From contig NZ_JAGPYN010000001.1 in assembly GCF_018069805.1 (NCBI RefSeq), positions 1 to 64,000 of the forward strand: a stretch of DNA of 64,000 bases, given 5' to 3'. Both the position numbers and the translations under genes were made by a program. The number at the start of each line of letters is the position of its first letter. Position 1 is the stretch's first letter. The DNA comes from Pseudoalteromonas ostreae (GTDB lineage: Bacteria; Pseudomonadota; Gammaproteobacteria; Enterobacterales; Alteromonadaceae). The notes beneath the pieces are model-generated. The model had not been told where the DNA came from. It saw only the letters and a list, made by a program, of their open reading frames with translations, and did not search any database. Below, one piece after another: positions 43,188 through 50,916 of this stretch.

Positions 43188-44405
43188 TTAACCCAAACCA
43201 AACGGGTTTTCAATGCTATAAGCAGGTTCAGTAAACCACCTCGGGCCGCTGTCGGTCATATAAAAGTGATCTTCTAATCTTACGCCAAACTCATTTGGCA
43301 CAACTAGCATTGGCTCATTACTAAAGCACATACCTGCTGCGAGCGGGGTTTTGTTTCCACCGACTAAATAAGGCCACTCGTGAATATCCAAACCAATACC
43401 GTGGCCGGTGCGGTGCGGGCATCCTGGCGTTTGGTATTCAGGACCTAATTCTTGAGCAGCTAAATAACTGCGTGCTGCATCATCAACGGCCTCACAAGAA
43501 ACACCGATTTTAGCGGCGTTAAACGCGGCAATTTGTGCGGCTTTTTCGTAATCCCAAAACTGGCGTTGTCGCTCTGTGGCCTCACCAAACACATAGGTGC
43601 GGGTAATGTCTGATAAGTAATCGTGTACTTTACAGCCAGTATCAATCAGTACCATATCGCCTTTTTTAAGAATTTGTGGGTCTTTCACGCCATGTGGGAA
43701 CGAGGTTGCAACGCCAAATAGTACGATGCAAAAATAGTTACCTGGAGCACCTACTTTTTGGTGGGCTTGCTTGATAAATGCTTCAACTTCGCTCGTGCTG
43801 ATCCCTTCGTGTAACATACTTGCAGTTGCTTGGTGAACCGCTAACGTCATGTCCATAGCACGTTGCATCAGCGCCAATTCATTTGCTGATTTATGCATAC
43901 GGCAGTGCGCAGTGACAGGTTGGGCATTGATCAGGTTTAAGCCCGTTTGCGCTTTATTTATACCGTCAAAAATAAAGAATTGCGCGCTTTCATCAATTCC
44001 TACTGTGCCATTAGCCGCAATGTCCATTTCAGTGATTATTTGTACAAAGAGCTCATATGGACTTTCGTGCTCTTGCCAACCACGAATAGGACCATCGATG
44101 ACTTTAAAACCGTTTAGCGAACCAATTTCAAAATACGGTGCTATGTATTGCACATCACCTTTGGCGGGTAAGATAGCGCCCACTAGTCGTTCACTGGCGT
44201 ACCACCGCATGCCAGTAAAGTAGGTTAGGTTGGTACCCGCATTTAAGTAGATGGCATCAATACCATTAGCTTGCATATAGGCCTGTGCTTTGGCAATACG
44301 CGCTAAATGCTCATCAGCCTGAATAGGGGTTAAGTCGTCAGTCATATTGCTTAAACTGGCAAGTGCTTGTTCTTTAGTTTGCGTACCAATTCCGAATGTT
44401 GTCAT
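43188..44405 (-). CDS. M24-family metallopeptidase (Xaa-Pro dipeptidase/aminopeptidase type)
   Basis: A 405-residue cytoplasmic peptidase with a creatinase-type N-domain (about 35-170) and the pita-bread M24 domain (about 180-400). The metal ligands are visible: Asp in LIDTGCKVHDY and in LSDITRTYVF, His in RTGHGIGLDIHEW, Glu in FSNEPMLVV and in GVRLEDHFYM. It would release N-terminal residues before proline. It lies next to remnants of a hydroxyproline pathway, so it may have supplied proline or hydroxyproline from peptides. GGAGAG lies upstream of the ATG. Confidence 0.9.
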   Translation of the reverse strand: MTTFGIGTQTKEQALASLSNMTDDLTPIQADEHLARIAKAQAYMQANGIDAIYLNAGTNLTYFTGMRWYASERLVGAILPAKGDVQYIAPYFEIGSLNGFKVIDGPIRGWQEHESPYELFVQIITEMDIAANGTVGIDESAQFFIFDGINKAQTGLNLINAQPVTAHCRMHKSANELALMQRAMDMTLAVHQATASMLHEGISTSEVEAFIKQAHQKVGAPGNYFCIVLFGVATSFPHGVKDPQILKKGDMVLIDTGCKVHDYLSDITRTYVFGEATERQRQFWDYEKAAQIAAFNAAKIGVSCEAVDDAARSYLAAQELGPEYQTPGCPHRTGHGIGLDIHEWPYLVGGNKTPLAAGMCFSNEPMLVVPNEFGVRLEDHFYMTDSGPRWFTEPAYSIENPFGLG

Positions 44406-44528
44406 GGTGCTCTCCTTTATTTATATGCGGCTATTGTGCGTGTGGCTGTGTTTTACTGCAAGCGGGTTGCGTTGAAAAACGGCTAACACAATAAAAGCCA
44501 TGTTTTATGGACAGGCATACCAAAAAAT

Positions 44529-44780
44529 GCCAATTCAGATGCAGCAAATGCTGTTTTTTATGGAGACAAAGCCATTGATCGTTCGTCATGTGGGACTGGT
44601 ACTAGCGCCCGAATGGCACAGCTATTTGCCAACGGGCAGTTGACTCAAGGGCAAAAATTTATTCACGAAAGTTATCTTGGTAGTCAGTTTATTGGTTGCA
44701 TTGAAAAAGTAACAAAAATCGCAGGCGTAGCAGTTATTTTACCAAGTATTCAAGGCTGGTCTAGGGTGACGCACAAGCGA
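44529..44780 (+). pseudogene. Remnant of a 4-hydroxyproline 2-epimerase/proline racemase gene
   Basis: The frame from 44529 reads NSDAANAVFYGDKAIDRSSC then GTGTSARMAQLF, and later IHESYLGSQFIGCIEKVTK and LPSIQGWSRVT. DRSxCGTGTSA is the catalytic-cysteine motif of the proline racemase/hydroxyproline epimerase family, and the rest matches the family's C-terminal third. The N-terminal two thirds are absent, so the gene is truncated and dead. Confidence 0.85.
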
Positions 44781-44790
44781 GGTTACAGTA

Positions 44791-45455
44791 GATGACGATG
44801 ACCCATATGCCTTTTCAGCACTTGGTGGCGATACCGCCGCAGCGCTTGCAGCTATTAAAGAATGTGTGATGCCTTTAGGAGTAAATGCGATGGTACAAAG
44901 CAAAGCGTATGACATATCGCACCAGTTAGTTGCTGCGTCGGCAATAAAAGCGGTTGGCTTTACCGGCTATTTAATGTGGCAAGCAAACTGCTAGCAACGA
45001 TTGCGAAGCGTGAAGAGCCAATCGCCATTTTATGGCGAGTTAGGCAGTATTAACCCACAAGTTATTTTACCTAATAAAGCCATTGAACACAGTGAATAAA
45101 TAGTTCAGTCACTTTGCCAATCAATGCTTATGGGGGCGGGCAATTTTGTACCAGCCAGGGGCTTTGGTTAGTGAACACCAGCTCATGACATTGATAAATC
45201 AATTGCAAGGGCAGTTAACCGCCAGTGTTCATAGCACTGACGCTGATTTAAATAAAGCGAATAGCCTTATCGAAGCACTGCAATATAAAGTAGGCCGTTT
45301 GATAAAAAATCAGCTGCCAACAGGCGTTGAAGTGTGTGGTTCAATGAACCACCGTGGGCCATTTCCAAGCTCAACCGATGTACGTAGTACCACGGTGTGC
45401 ACAAATGCAATGTTACTATTTATGCGACCAATTTGTTATCAAGCATTAAGGTTTT
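44791..45455 (+). pseudogene. Remnant of a ketoglutarate-semialdehyde dehydrogenase gene
   Basis: Translated pieces in shifting frames match the aldehyde dehydrogenase acting on 2,5-dioxopentanoate: ISHQLVAASAIKAVGFTG, ELGSINPQVILPNKA, GAGNFVPARGFG and, near the end, GVEVCGSMNHRGPFPSSTDV with MRPICYQAL. Stops and frameshifts separate the pieces and the N-terminal part is missing. In hydroxyproline catabolism this enzyme makes 2-oxoglutarate, which fits the neighbouring epimerase remnant. Confidence 0.82.
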
Positions 45456-45526
45456 ATTGGGCGGGATTTACAGATTGTATTTTCTCGCTTACCCCCTATT
45501 TATAAAGGGTTCAGGCAGATTCTAAC

Positions 45527-45554
45527 TTGGCATATGAGTGAACTTGAGTATAAT
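45527..45554 (+). promoter_or_regulatory. Sigma-70-type promoter of the GntR gene
   Basis: TTGGCA (45527-45532) and TATAAT (45549-45554) are separated by 16 bases, 30 bases before the ATG at 45585. Confidence 0.65.
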
Positions 45555-45584
45555 GTATTCTAAATGCAGTGTAACAGGATCACC

Positions 45585-46253
45585 ATGGCTATCGAGCACA
45601 AAACCCGTACCCAATTGGTCGCAGAAGCAATTCGCGCAAAAATTCTCTCTGGTGAAATTAAAGCAGGTGAACCTTTACGTCAAGCGGCACTGGCAACAGA
45701 GATGAACGTAAGCCGTATTCCTGTGCGTGAAGCTCTATTGCAGCTTGAAGCCGAAGGGCTTGTTAACTTCGAAGCACACAAGGGGGCCACGGCCACAGAA
45801 CTTTCAGCATCACAAATTGATGAAATTTTTGATTTAAGAGCGTTGCTTGAAGCTGAGCTACTAAGCCATTCAATAGATGGCTTAACAGATCAAGATTTAA
45901 TCGACGCTGAGCTTATTTTAACTGAGCTTGAAAGCGCCATGGATGCGGGTGACACCCACCTAGCCACAGGGGGTTTAAATAGCCGTTTTCATGGCAAACT
46001 ATACAGCCGCGCACAACGCCCGCAAACCCGTGAGCTGGTTGATATGTACAGTAAAAACTCAGAACGTTACGTACGCATGCATATTTTACTTGCAGGTGGC
46101 TTGACTACTGCCCCCGAAGAGCACCGAACTTTACTAGAGCTTTGCCGCGTAAAAGACACAAAAAAAGCCTGTGACTTCTTAAAAAAACATATATTGGGCG
46201 CCAAAAACGACATTAAAAAGCTGTTACTTAAAATAGAAGACGAAAAAAGGTAG
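45585..46253 (+). CDS. GntR-family (FCD) transcriptional regulator
   Basis: A 222-residue DNA-binding protein. The winged HTH is at the N-terminus (QLVAEAIRAKILSGEIKAGE, then MNVSRIPVREALLQLEAEG), followed by the all-helical FCD effector domain (about 78-205), whose metal-binding-type residues include Asp in FDLRALLE and His in FHGKLY and EEHRTLLE. ATG 45585 is chosen because CAGGAT lies upstream. It directly follows the dead hydroxyproline genes, so it was probably their regulator and may now lack local targets. Confidence 0.88.
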   Translation: MAIEHKTRTQLVAEAIRAKILSGEIKAGEPLRQAALATEMNVSRIPVREALLQLEAEGLVNFEAHKGATATELSASQIDEIFDLRALLEAELLSHSIDGLTDQDLIDAELILTELESAMDAGDTHLATGGLNSRFHGKLYSRAQRPQTRELVDMYSKNSERYVRMHILLAGGLTTAPEEHRTLLELCRVKDTKKACDFLKKHILGAKNDIKKLLLKIEDEKR

Positions 46254-46273
46254 TTTTAAATAAGTCCCTTGGT

Positions 46274-46295
46274 AGCACATTTTATATAATGTGCT
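46274..46295 (+). terminator. Possible terminator after the GntR gene
   Basis: AGCACATT (46274-46281) and AATGTGCT (46288-46295) form an 8-bp stem with a 6-base loop, followed only by TTA. Confidence 0.45.
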
Positions 46296-46424
46296 TTAGC
46301 GCGTTACGTTATTTGTTAAAAATATACTTATTATATACATGAGCGTGGCTTCGGCAGAAATATGCGCGACGAGCGCACTATAAAATTATGCGATTCATGA
46401 GGTCAGCGAAAGGAATAGAAATTT

Positions 46425-47063
46425 ATGTACAAAGTTAGCGTTGTTATATTTGATGATTTCACAGATGTAGACTTTTTTCTTATGTATGACTTGCTTGGGA
46501 GGACAACCGATAGTTGGACTGTCAGTATACTGGGAACTAAACCGGAACATCATTCCCACCTTGGCATGAAAGTTAGAACTGACGGACATATTTCAGAGGT
46601 GACGAACCAAGATGTCGTTCTTATCACTAGTGGTAAACGTGGTATTCCAGCAGCGATGAAAGATGCTGAATTTATGTCAGCGTTGAGCCTTGACCCAAAC
46701 AAACAGCTAATTGGCTCGATTTGTGCTGGTTCATTCATCCTTCATGAGCTCGGTTTACTAAAAGGTAAGCCATTAACAACTAATCCAGATGCTAAAAGTG
46801 TTCTCCAAAAGATGGGAGGAGACGTTCAGGATCTGCCTTTAGTAGTAGAAGGTAACATAGCCACTGCCGGAGGTTGTCTTTCACTGATGTATCTCATTGG
46901 TTGGGTGGCAGAGCGGCTTTTTGACTCAGGTAAACGAAAAGCTATTCAGAATCAATTAATTCCAGCTGGGCAGTTAGAACTTTTTGAAGAGCTCATTATC
47001 ACAACTATTCAGTCAGCAGAGTTGAAAAATGCGCATAACAAAGCGTTTAAGAGTGATTCGTAA
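46425..47063 (+). CDS. DJ-1/PfpI-family protein carried by an integron-like gene cassette
   Basis: A 212-residue cytoplasmic protein of the DJ-1/PfpI (class I amidotransferase-like) fold. The nucleophile elbow is GSICAGSFIL, near Cys101, with an upstream ITSGKRGIPAAM segment. Family members act as glyoxalases, isonitrile hydratases or amidases; the exact reaction is unknown. The C-terminal residues NKAFKSDS are encoded by the start of an attC-like site, a habit of integron cassette genes, and no promoter or operon partner is obvious. Its start has GGAATAG upstream. Confidence 0.85.
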   Translation: MYKVSVVIFDDFTDVDFFLMYDLLGRTTDSWTVSILGTKPEHHSHLGMKVRTDGHISEVTNQDVVLITSGKRGIPAAMKDAEFMSALSLDPNKQLIGSICAGSFILHELGLLKGKPLTTNPDAKSVLQKMGGDVQDLPLVVEGNIATAGGCLSLMYLIGWVAERLFDSGKRKAIQNQLIPAGQLELFEELIITTIQSAELKNAHNKAFKSDS

Positions 47064-47152
47064 CGCTTGGCATTTTTAATTTGCGTTGGTGTTTAAGGTG
47101 CAATGCAGGAGCTTTGGCATTGCGTTACTCACACCTTAACGCGGCGTTGAGG
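47033..47152. mobile_element. Integron attC-like recombination site
   Basis: The outer core sites read GCATAAC (47033-47039) and GTTGAGG (47146-47152, an imperfect GTTRRRY). Between them imperfectly complementary arms face each other: GTAACGC near 47060 with GCGTTAC at 47122-47128, TTAAGAGTGA with TCACACCTTAA, and AACAAAGCG with CGCGGCGTT. The overall wording (AACGCTTGGCATTTTTAATT and CCTTAACGCGGCGTT) matches Vibrio-type superintegron repeats. It overlaps the end of the DJ-1/PfpI gene. No integrase is present in this window. Confidence 0.85.
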
Positions 47153-47310
47153 CTGTAGAATTACTCTTTTTAGGAACTGATTCTACACATTTTACTTGAT
47201 TGTTTTTTAACCTTGAATCGACTGGGGTACTGTGATCTAATAGGTATTATTCACCCTCGGTAAATCGTTATGGCTCTTTCGTTGGGTAAGGAGTCAAGCC
47301 TGACTTATCC

Positions 47311-47412
47311 TGCCAAAATAAATTCATTCCAATCAATTTTGCTGAGCAAATATTGCCAGGTACATTTGAGTATGCGCTTTGTTATATTGTCGAAAATAAA
47401 CTCGATTTGTCG
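47311..47412 (+). pseudogene. N-terminal remnant of an IS transposase
   Basis: One frame reads FIPINFAEQILPGTFEYALC then YIVENKLDLS, very close to the beginning of IS1182-type transposases, after which homology stops. There is no complete element and no inverted repeats were seen. It lies between the attC site and the FG-GAP gene. Nothing else was recognised in 47153-47537. Confidence 0.7.
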
Positions 47413-47537
47413 AGAAAACACGCGGGCAGCCACTCAAATTATCATTTTTCACGACTTTAAGCACTCCTTGCAAAGCAATGACTAATTGAATAGATTGGTC
47501 ATAATATAGCTACCTAACTAACACACGGAAAGTATTG

Positions 47538-48761
47538 ATGAAACTCGAGTCTATTTTAAAATTTTTATGTTGCTTTACAGTTATAGTCACTTGTCAAAGC
47601 AATGCCAAGCAGCATAAATTGTTGGCTGATGATGCAAAAGCTGAAGATCATTTTGGCTTCAGTGTGGCGATAGACGGTACAACAGCCTTAGTGGGGGCGT
47701 TTAAAGCTGATGTAAATAATAATCAAGACTCCGGAGCGGCCTATGTTTATTCTCTTGGCGCTACAGGCTGGCAACAGCAGGCAAAATTAGTCGCCGCCCC
47801 TGCATATACTGAAGACACGCTTGGCGGTAATGTGGCACTAAAAAACAATCTAGCAATGTTGGGGGCGTCACAAAGAGATGGCAAGAGCAAAGACTCTGGC
47901 GCCGTATTTGCCTTTGAGAAAGATGCAAACTTATGGTCGCAAAAGCAAATTTTAACTGCTAACGATGCTAAATCTGGCGACGCTTTTGGGCAAAGTATTG
48001 CGCTTACAGAGCGTTTTCTTGTTATTGGTGCGCCCCACAGTGACGCACCGTTGAAAGATTCAGGCGCGGCTTACCTTTACGTACGAGACAATAACTCTTG
48101 GCAATTTCAAGCCAAACTCACCGCAAAAGATGGAGCAGAAGGTGACTTGTTTGGGATAAGTGTTGCGATTGACGGTGATACCGTTTTAGTGGGTGCTGAC
48201 TTAAATGATGAAAAAGCAGAAAAAGCGGGTGCCGTCTATGCATATGTATTTAACGGTAAACAATGGCACCAACAAGCAAAGCTTATGGCTAAAGATGGCG
48301 CAAACACGGATATTTTTGGCGTAAGAGTGGCATTGTCTGGCGATACTGCATTGATCTCAGCTAGAAGAGACGATATCGAGGGCGTTGGCACAGATGCGGG
48401 TTCAGCCTATATATTTGAGCGAACAAAAGGTATATGGACTCAAGCACAAAAATTAGTCGCACCAGATGGTAAAGCTGATGATAGGTTCGCTCGAGGGGTG
48501 GCGTTAAATAAAGACACTGCTTTAATCAGCGCAATGCACCATGATGAAAATGGCCAAAATGCAGGTGCTTTGTATGTGTTCAAAAAGCAACTGGGTCAAT
48601 GGCGTTATGCCTCTAAAATAGTAGCAACAGGTGGGCTGCCAGAAGACAGATTTGGTTGGAATGTTGCCCTTACAGACAACACCGCAATTATTGCGGCTCC
48701 TCATCGCGACGACAATGGCAATAAATCGGGTGCTGCTTATATTCTTGACTTGGCTGATTAA
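47538..48761 (+). CDS. Secreted FG-GAP repeat (beta-propeller) protein
   Basis: A 407-residue exported protein with a signal peptide (VIVTCQSNA) and about seven repeats of roughly 52-55 residues. Each contains a F-G-x-S-V-A-I-D-G-D-T-x-L-V-G-A element and a D-S-G-A-A-Y-x-Y element, for example DLFGISVAIDGDTVLVGADL. This is the FG-GAP/integrin-like propeller pattern. It may be a periplasmic or surface binding protein; the ligand is unknown. The start is ATG 47538 with GGAAAG upstream. Confidence 0.85.
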   Translation: MKLESILKFLCCFTVIVTCQSNAKQHKLLADDAKAEDHFGFSVAIDGTTALVGAFKADVNNNQDSGAAYVYSLGATGWQQQAKLVAAPAYTEDTLGGNVALKNNLAMLGASQRDGKSKDSGAVFAFEKDANLWSQKQILTANDAKSGDAFGQSIALTERFLVIGAPHSDAPLKDSGAAYLYVRDNNSWQFQAKLTAKDGAEGDLFGISVAIDGDTVLVGADLNDEKAEKAGAVYAYVFNGKQWHQQAKLMAKDGANTDIFGVRVALSGDTALISARRDDIEGVGTDAGSAYIFERTKGIWTQAQKLVAPDGKADDRFARGVALNKDTALISAMHHDENGQNAGALYVFKKQLGQWRYASKIVATGGLPEDRFGWNVALTDNTAIIAAPHRDDNGNKSGAAYILDLAD

Positions 48762-48864
48762 GTGTTTGCTCTATTTCTAAACAACACAGCACTTGTAACA
48801 GTAAAGGATGAAAACAACCCATGCTTAATGTGAAATAAAGTATGGTTACACTTTTTGCGATGAA

Positions 48865-49104
48865 ATGGTTCTTGAAAAAATCAATAATTACGAAAATTTT
48901 GGTGACACTGAAATTACGTTCTACTATCGAAGTATTATCGATTGGTATGGGTACAGTAAGCTTGAGCGCATACCTGTTTCGGAACTTTTGCTAGCTAAAT
49001 GTGGTGAATTGGATTATTGCCGTAAAGTTTTCATTTCTCTTCTTTGGGAAGAAATTTATGAAAAAGCTGCGCGAGGTAAACTCGCGGCTATAAATATGCT
49101 CTAG
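48865..49104 (+). CDS. Small hypothetical protein
   Basis: A 79-residue frame with balanced composition (GDTEITFYYRSIIDWYGYSK), Tyr-rich in the middle and ending in a charged helix. No family is recognised and there is no clear ribosome-binding site. Its stop is three bases from the end of the convergent acetyltransferase gene. The amino-acid use looks protein-like, so I keep it. Confidence 0.5.
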   Translation: MVLEKINNYENFGDTEITFYYRSIIDWYGYSKLERIPVSELLLAKCGELDYCRKVFISLLWEEIYEKAARGKLAAINML

Positions 49105-49106
49105 GT

Positions 49107-49958
49107 TTAGCCTATTTCAAAAGAGGTTACACCAAACACTTTATTTAAAGGGATGTTAGGTTGTTGCTGTGTATACATTCTTGCTGTTTCAAATACGGAT
49201 GTCATATTATGGCGTTTTGCTAATGCGAGGGCAGCTTGATTAACGTTTGGTACGTCAAGATAAATCATTTCCCCAGGGGCTGCTGATGCTTTTAGTGCTA
49301 GAAGTAGCGACTCTGCCAATTGAGGTGTGTTCGCATAGAGAGGGCCAATTTTAAAACCTTCGCGACATGCTCTGATCACACCATAACCAGCTAGTTTACC
49401 ATCATCTAAAATGCCTAATGCTTTACTGTTTGGTTGGGTGATCCAGCTTTGGGTAAAATGAGATCTATCAGCAGGAAAGAATGCGCTATCGTAGGCTTTT
49501 ATATCATCAAATGGTAAGCTTGATAGCGTTATAATTGCTTCATTTTTAGGGGCGTAGCTACTAGCTTTACCTTCAAACCGGATATTACTGTAAGCCAGTT
49601 TAAATCCAGATTTTTTATAATTTTCTTGCTGTTCTAGTACACCATCAAGCGCAATATTGCAGTGTTTAAGGTAGGCAAGACCAGTTTGCCAAATTTGCGT
49701 GCCGTAACCTTTGCCACGATATTCAGGTTTAACGATATAAAAGCCTAAAAATGCAAAACTGCTATTGTATTTTACAACTGAAATTGTAGCGATCGCTTCA
49801 TCACCAAGGTAACCTATTAAAAAACCATTGGGATCTGCTTGATAATAATTATGAGCGTCATTAAGTCCGGGGTTCCAACCTTCCTGTGCTGCCCAATCAA
49901 TGGCAATATTCACTTCTTTTTCTGTCATTACTTTGATAGTGAATGCTTGATCTTGCAT
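49107..49958 (-). CDS. GNAT-family N-acetyltransferase, two-domain
   Basis: A 283-residue cytoplasmic acetyltransferase. The N-terminal GNAT domain (about 5-125) has the acetyl-CoA motif YRGKGYGTQIWQ near 80-92. The C-terminal half (about 140-275) resembles the second domain of YitH-type proteins, with LGILDDGKLAGYGVIR and IGPLYANTPQLAESLL. The substrate is unknown. It stands alone with a purine-poor leader. Confidence 0.87.
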   Translation of the reverse strand: MQDQAFTIKVMTEKEVNIAIDWAAQEGWNPGLNDAHNYYQADPNGFLIGYLGDEAIATISVVKYNSSFAFLGFYIVKPEYRGKGYGTQIWQTGLAYLKHCNIALDGVLEQQENYKKSGFKLAYSNIRFEGKASSYAPKNEAIITLSSLPFDDIKAYDSAFFPADRSHFTQSWITQPNSKALGILDDGKLAGYGVIRACREGFKIGPLYANTPQLAESLLLALKASAAPGEMIYLDVPNVNQAALALAKRHNMTSVFETARMYTQQQPNIPLNKVFGVTSFEIG

Positions 49959-50110
49959 GTTAATCCCTATTAGTTATTCTATCGATGCAGTTCTTTAATG
50001 TAACAGCTATAAATTTAAGATGATGATTATAAATAGAACAACTATTTTGTATCAATAAAACTTTCAATAATTAACTCTCTTTTAGTCTGTATTTCGTCTC
50101 GTTAGCAAGC

Positions 50111-50500
50111 GAAAATTTAACCGTCATTTTACTATTAGGCCATGAGAATATTCGCTATTTAAGTGGTTTTAGTGGAAATGCCGCGTATGCAATAGTGACG
50201 CAAATAAGCTGTGTATTTATTACTGATTATCGCTATTTTGAGCGAGCCTAAGTAGAATGCCATGGTTTTGGCAAAGTGGGCAGGGCAAGGGCTTGGTCAC
50301 GGTTTGGGGCTATTTTTACACAAACCCCCTTTTATTAATAAAAATGATAGCCATGTGTTAGAGGTTGGGTATATACATCCCCGATTTTGGCGGAGTACGC
50401 CTAGAAGACGATATTTTAATTACACCAACCGGTTATTAACTGCAAACCCAGTTTATCAATATTTTTATGGCGGCCAACGGTTTGCCATGCGGCAAAAGTA
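50111..50500 (+). pseudogene. Internally deleted remnant of an Xaa-Pro aminopeptidase gene
   Basis: One piece reads NIRYLSGFSGNAAYAIVTQ and ITDYRYFERA, typical of the creatinase N-domain. After a stop and a large deletion, another reads GQGLGHGLGLFLHKPPFI and, in shifting frames, VLEVGY and FGGVRLEDDILITPTGY, the metal-site end of the M24 domain. Most of the catalytic domain is gone. Confidence 0.8.
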
Positions 50501-50620
50501 ACATCTAAGCCATAAATCATTTCGCCGTTGTCTTGCTGGCCATGTAAGAAAGCCTGAGCTTATTGGCGTTTAATATGGTTAAAAAGTTGCTCAAAGTTAG
50601 CGGCATTGATGTCTTCTAAA
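50475..50620 (-). pseudogene. Remnant of a DUF393/DCC-type protein gene
   Basis: The minus strand reads EDINAANFEQLFNHIKRQ, a stop, then FLHGQQDNGEMIYGLDVTFA and AWQTVG. This resembles the C-terminal half of DUF393-type oxidoreductase-like proteins. The start is missing and a TAA lies in frame. It abuts the aminopeptidase remnant. 50621-50916 shows only the upstream region of ppc. Confidence 0.55.
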
Positions 50621-50916
50621 TATGCTTATCAGTGGCTTTTTACAACTGTATTTATGTGGTGTACAAAGGGCAGCTTAGATCGTAAGAAATGATCATAATC
50701 ATATTTAAATTGATCGGTACATTATTTCTTGTTACGAAATAGAATAAGCTTTGGCTCTGTTAAATTAGCCGCTAGGATGATATTAATAGTGTCTTACAAA
50801 TATAAAGGTAAGCAAAATGTCGATTTTTAGCACATCTCACACTCCACATTTTAACATCGTACATCGCTTATTAATAATGCCTTTATGGTATAAATATCAA
50901 CAACGGAGTATCAGGA

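Noticed and set aside
44613..44795. 60-codon frame MAQLFANGQL as a separate gene
   Set aside because: It is the C-terminal third of a proline-racemase-family protein, without the N-terminal domain; treated as a remnant.
45146..45505. 119-codon frame as an independent gene
   Set aside because: Its content is the C-terminal end of a dehydrogenase whose earlier parts precede it in broken frames; treated as part of a pseudogene.
47270..47485. 71-codon frame starting MALSLGKESS
   Set aside because: The transposase homology lies in a different frame of the same bases, so this frame is an accident.
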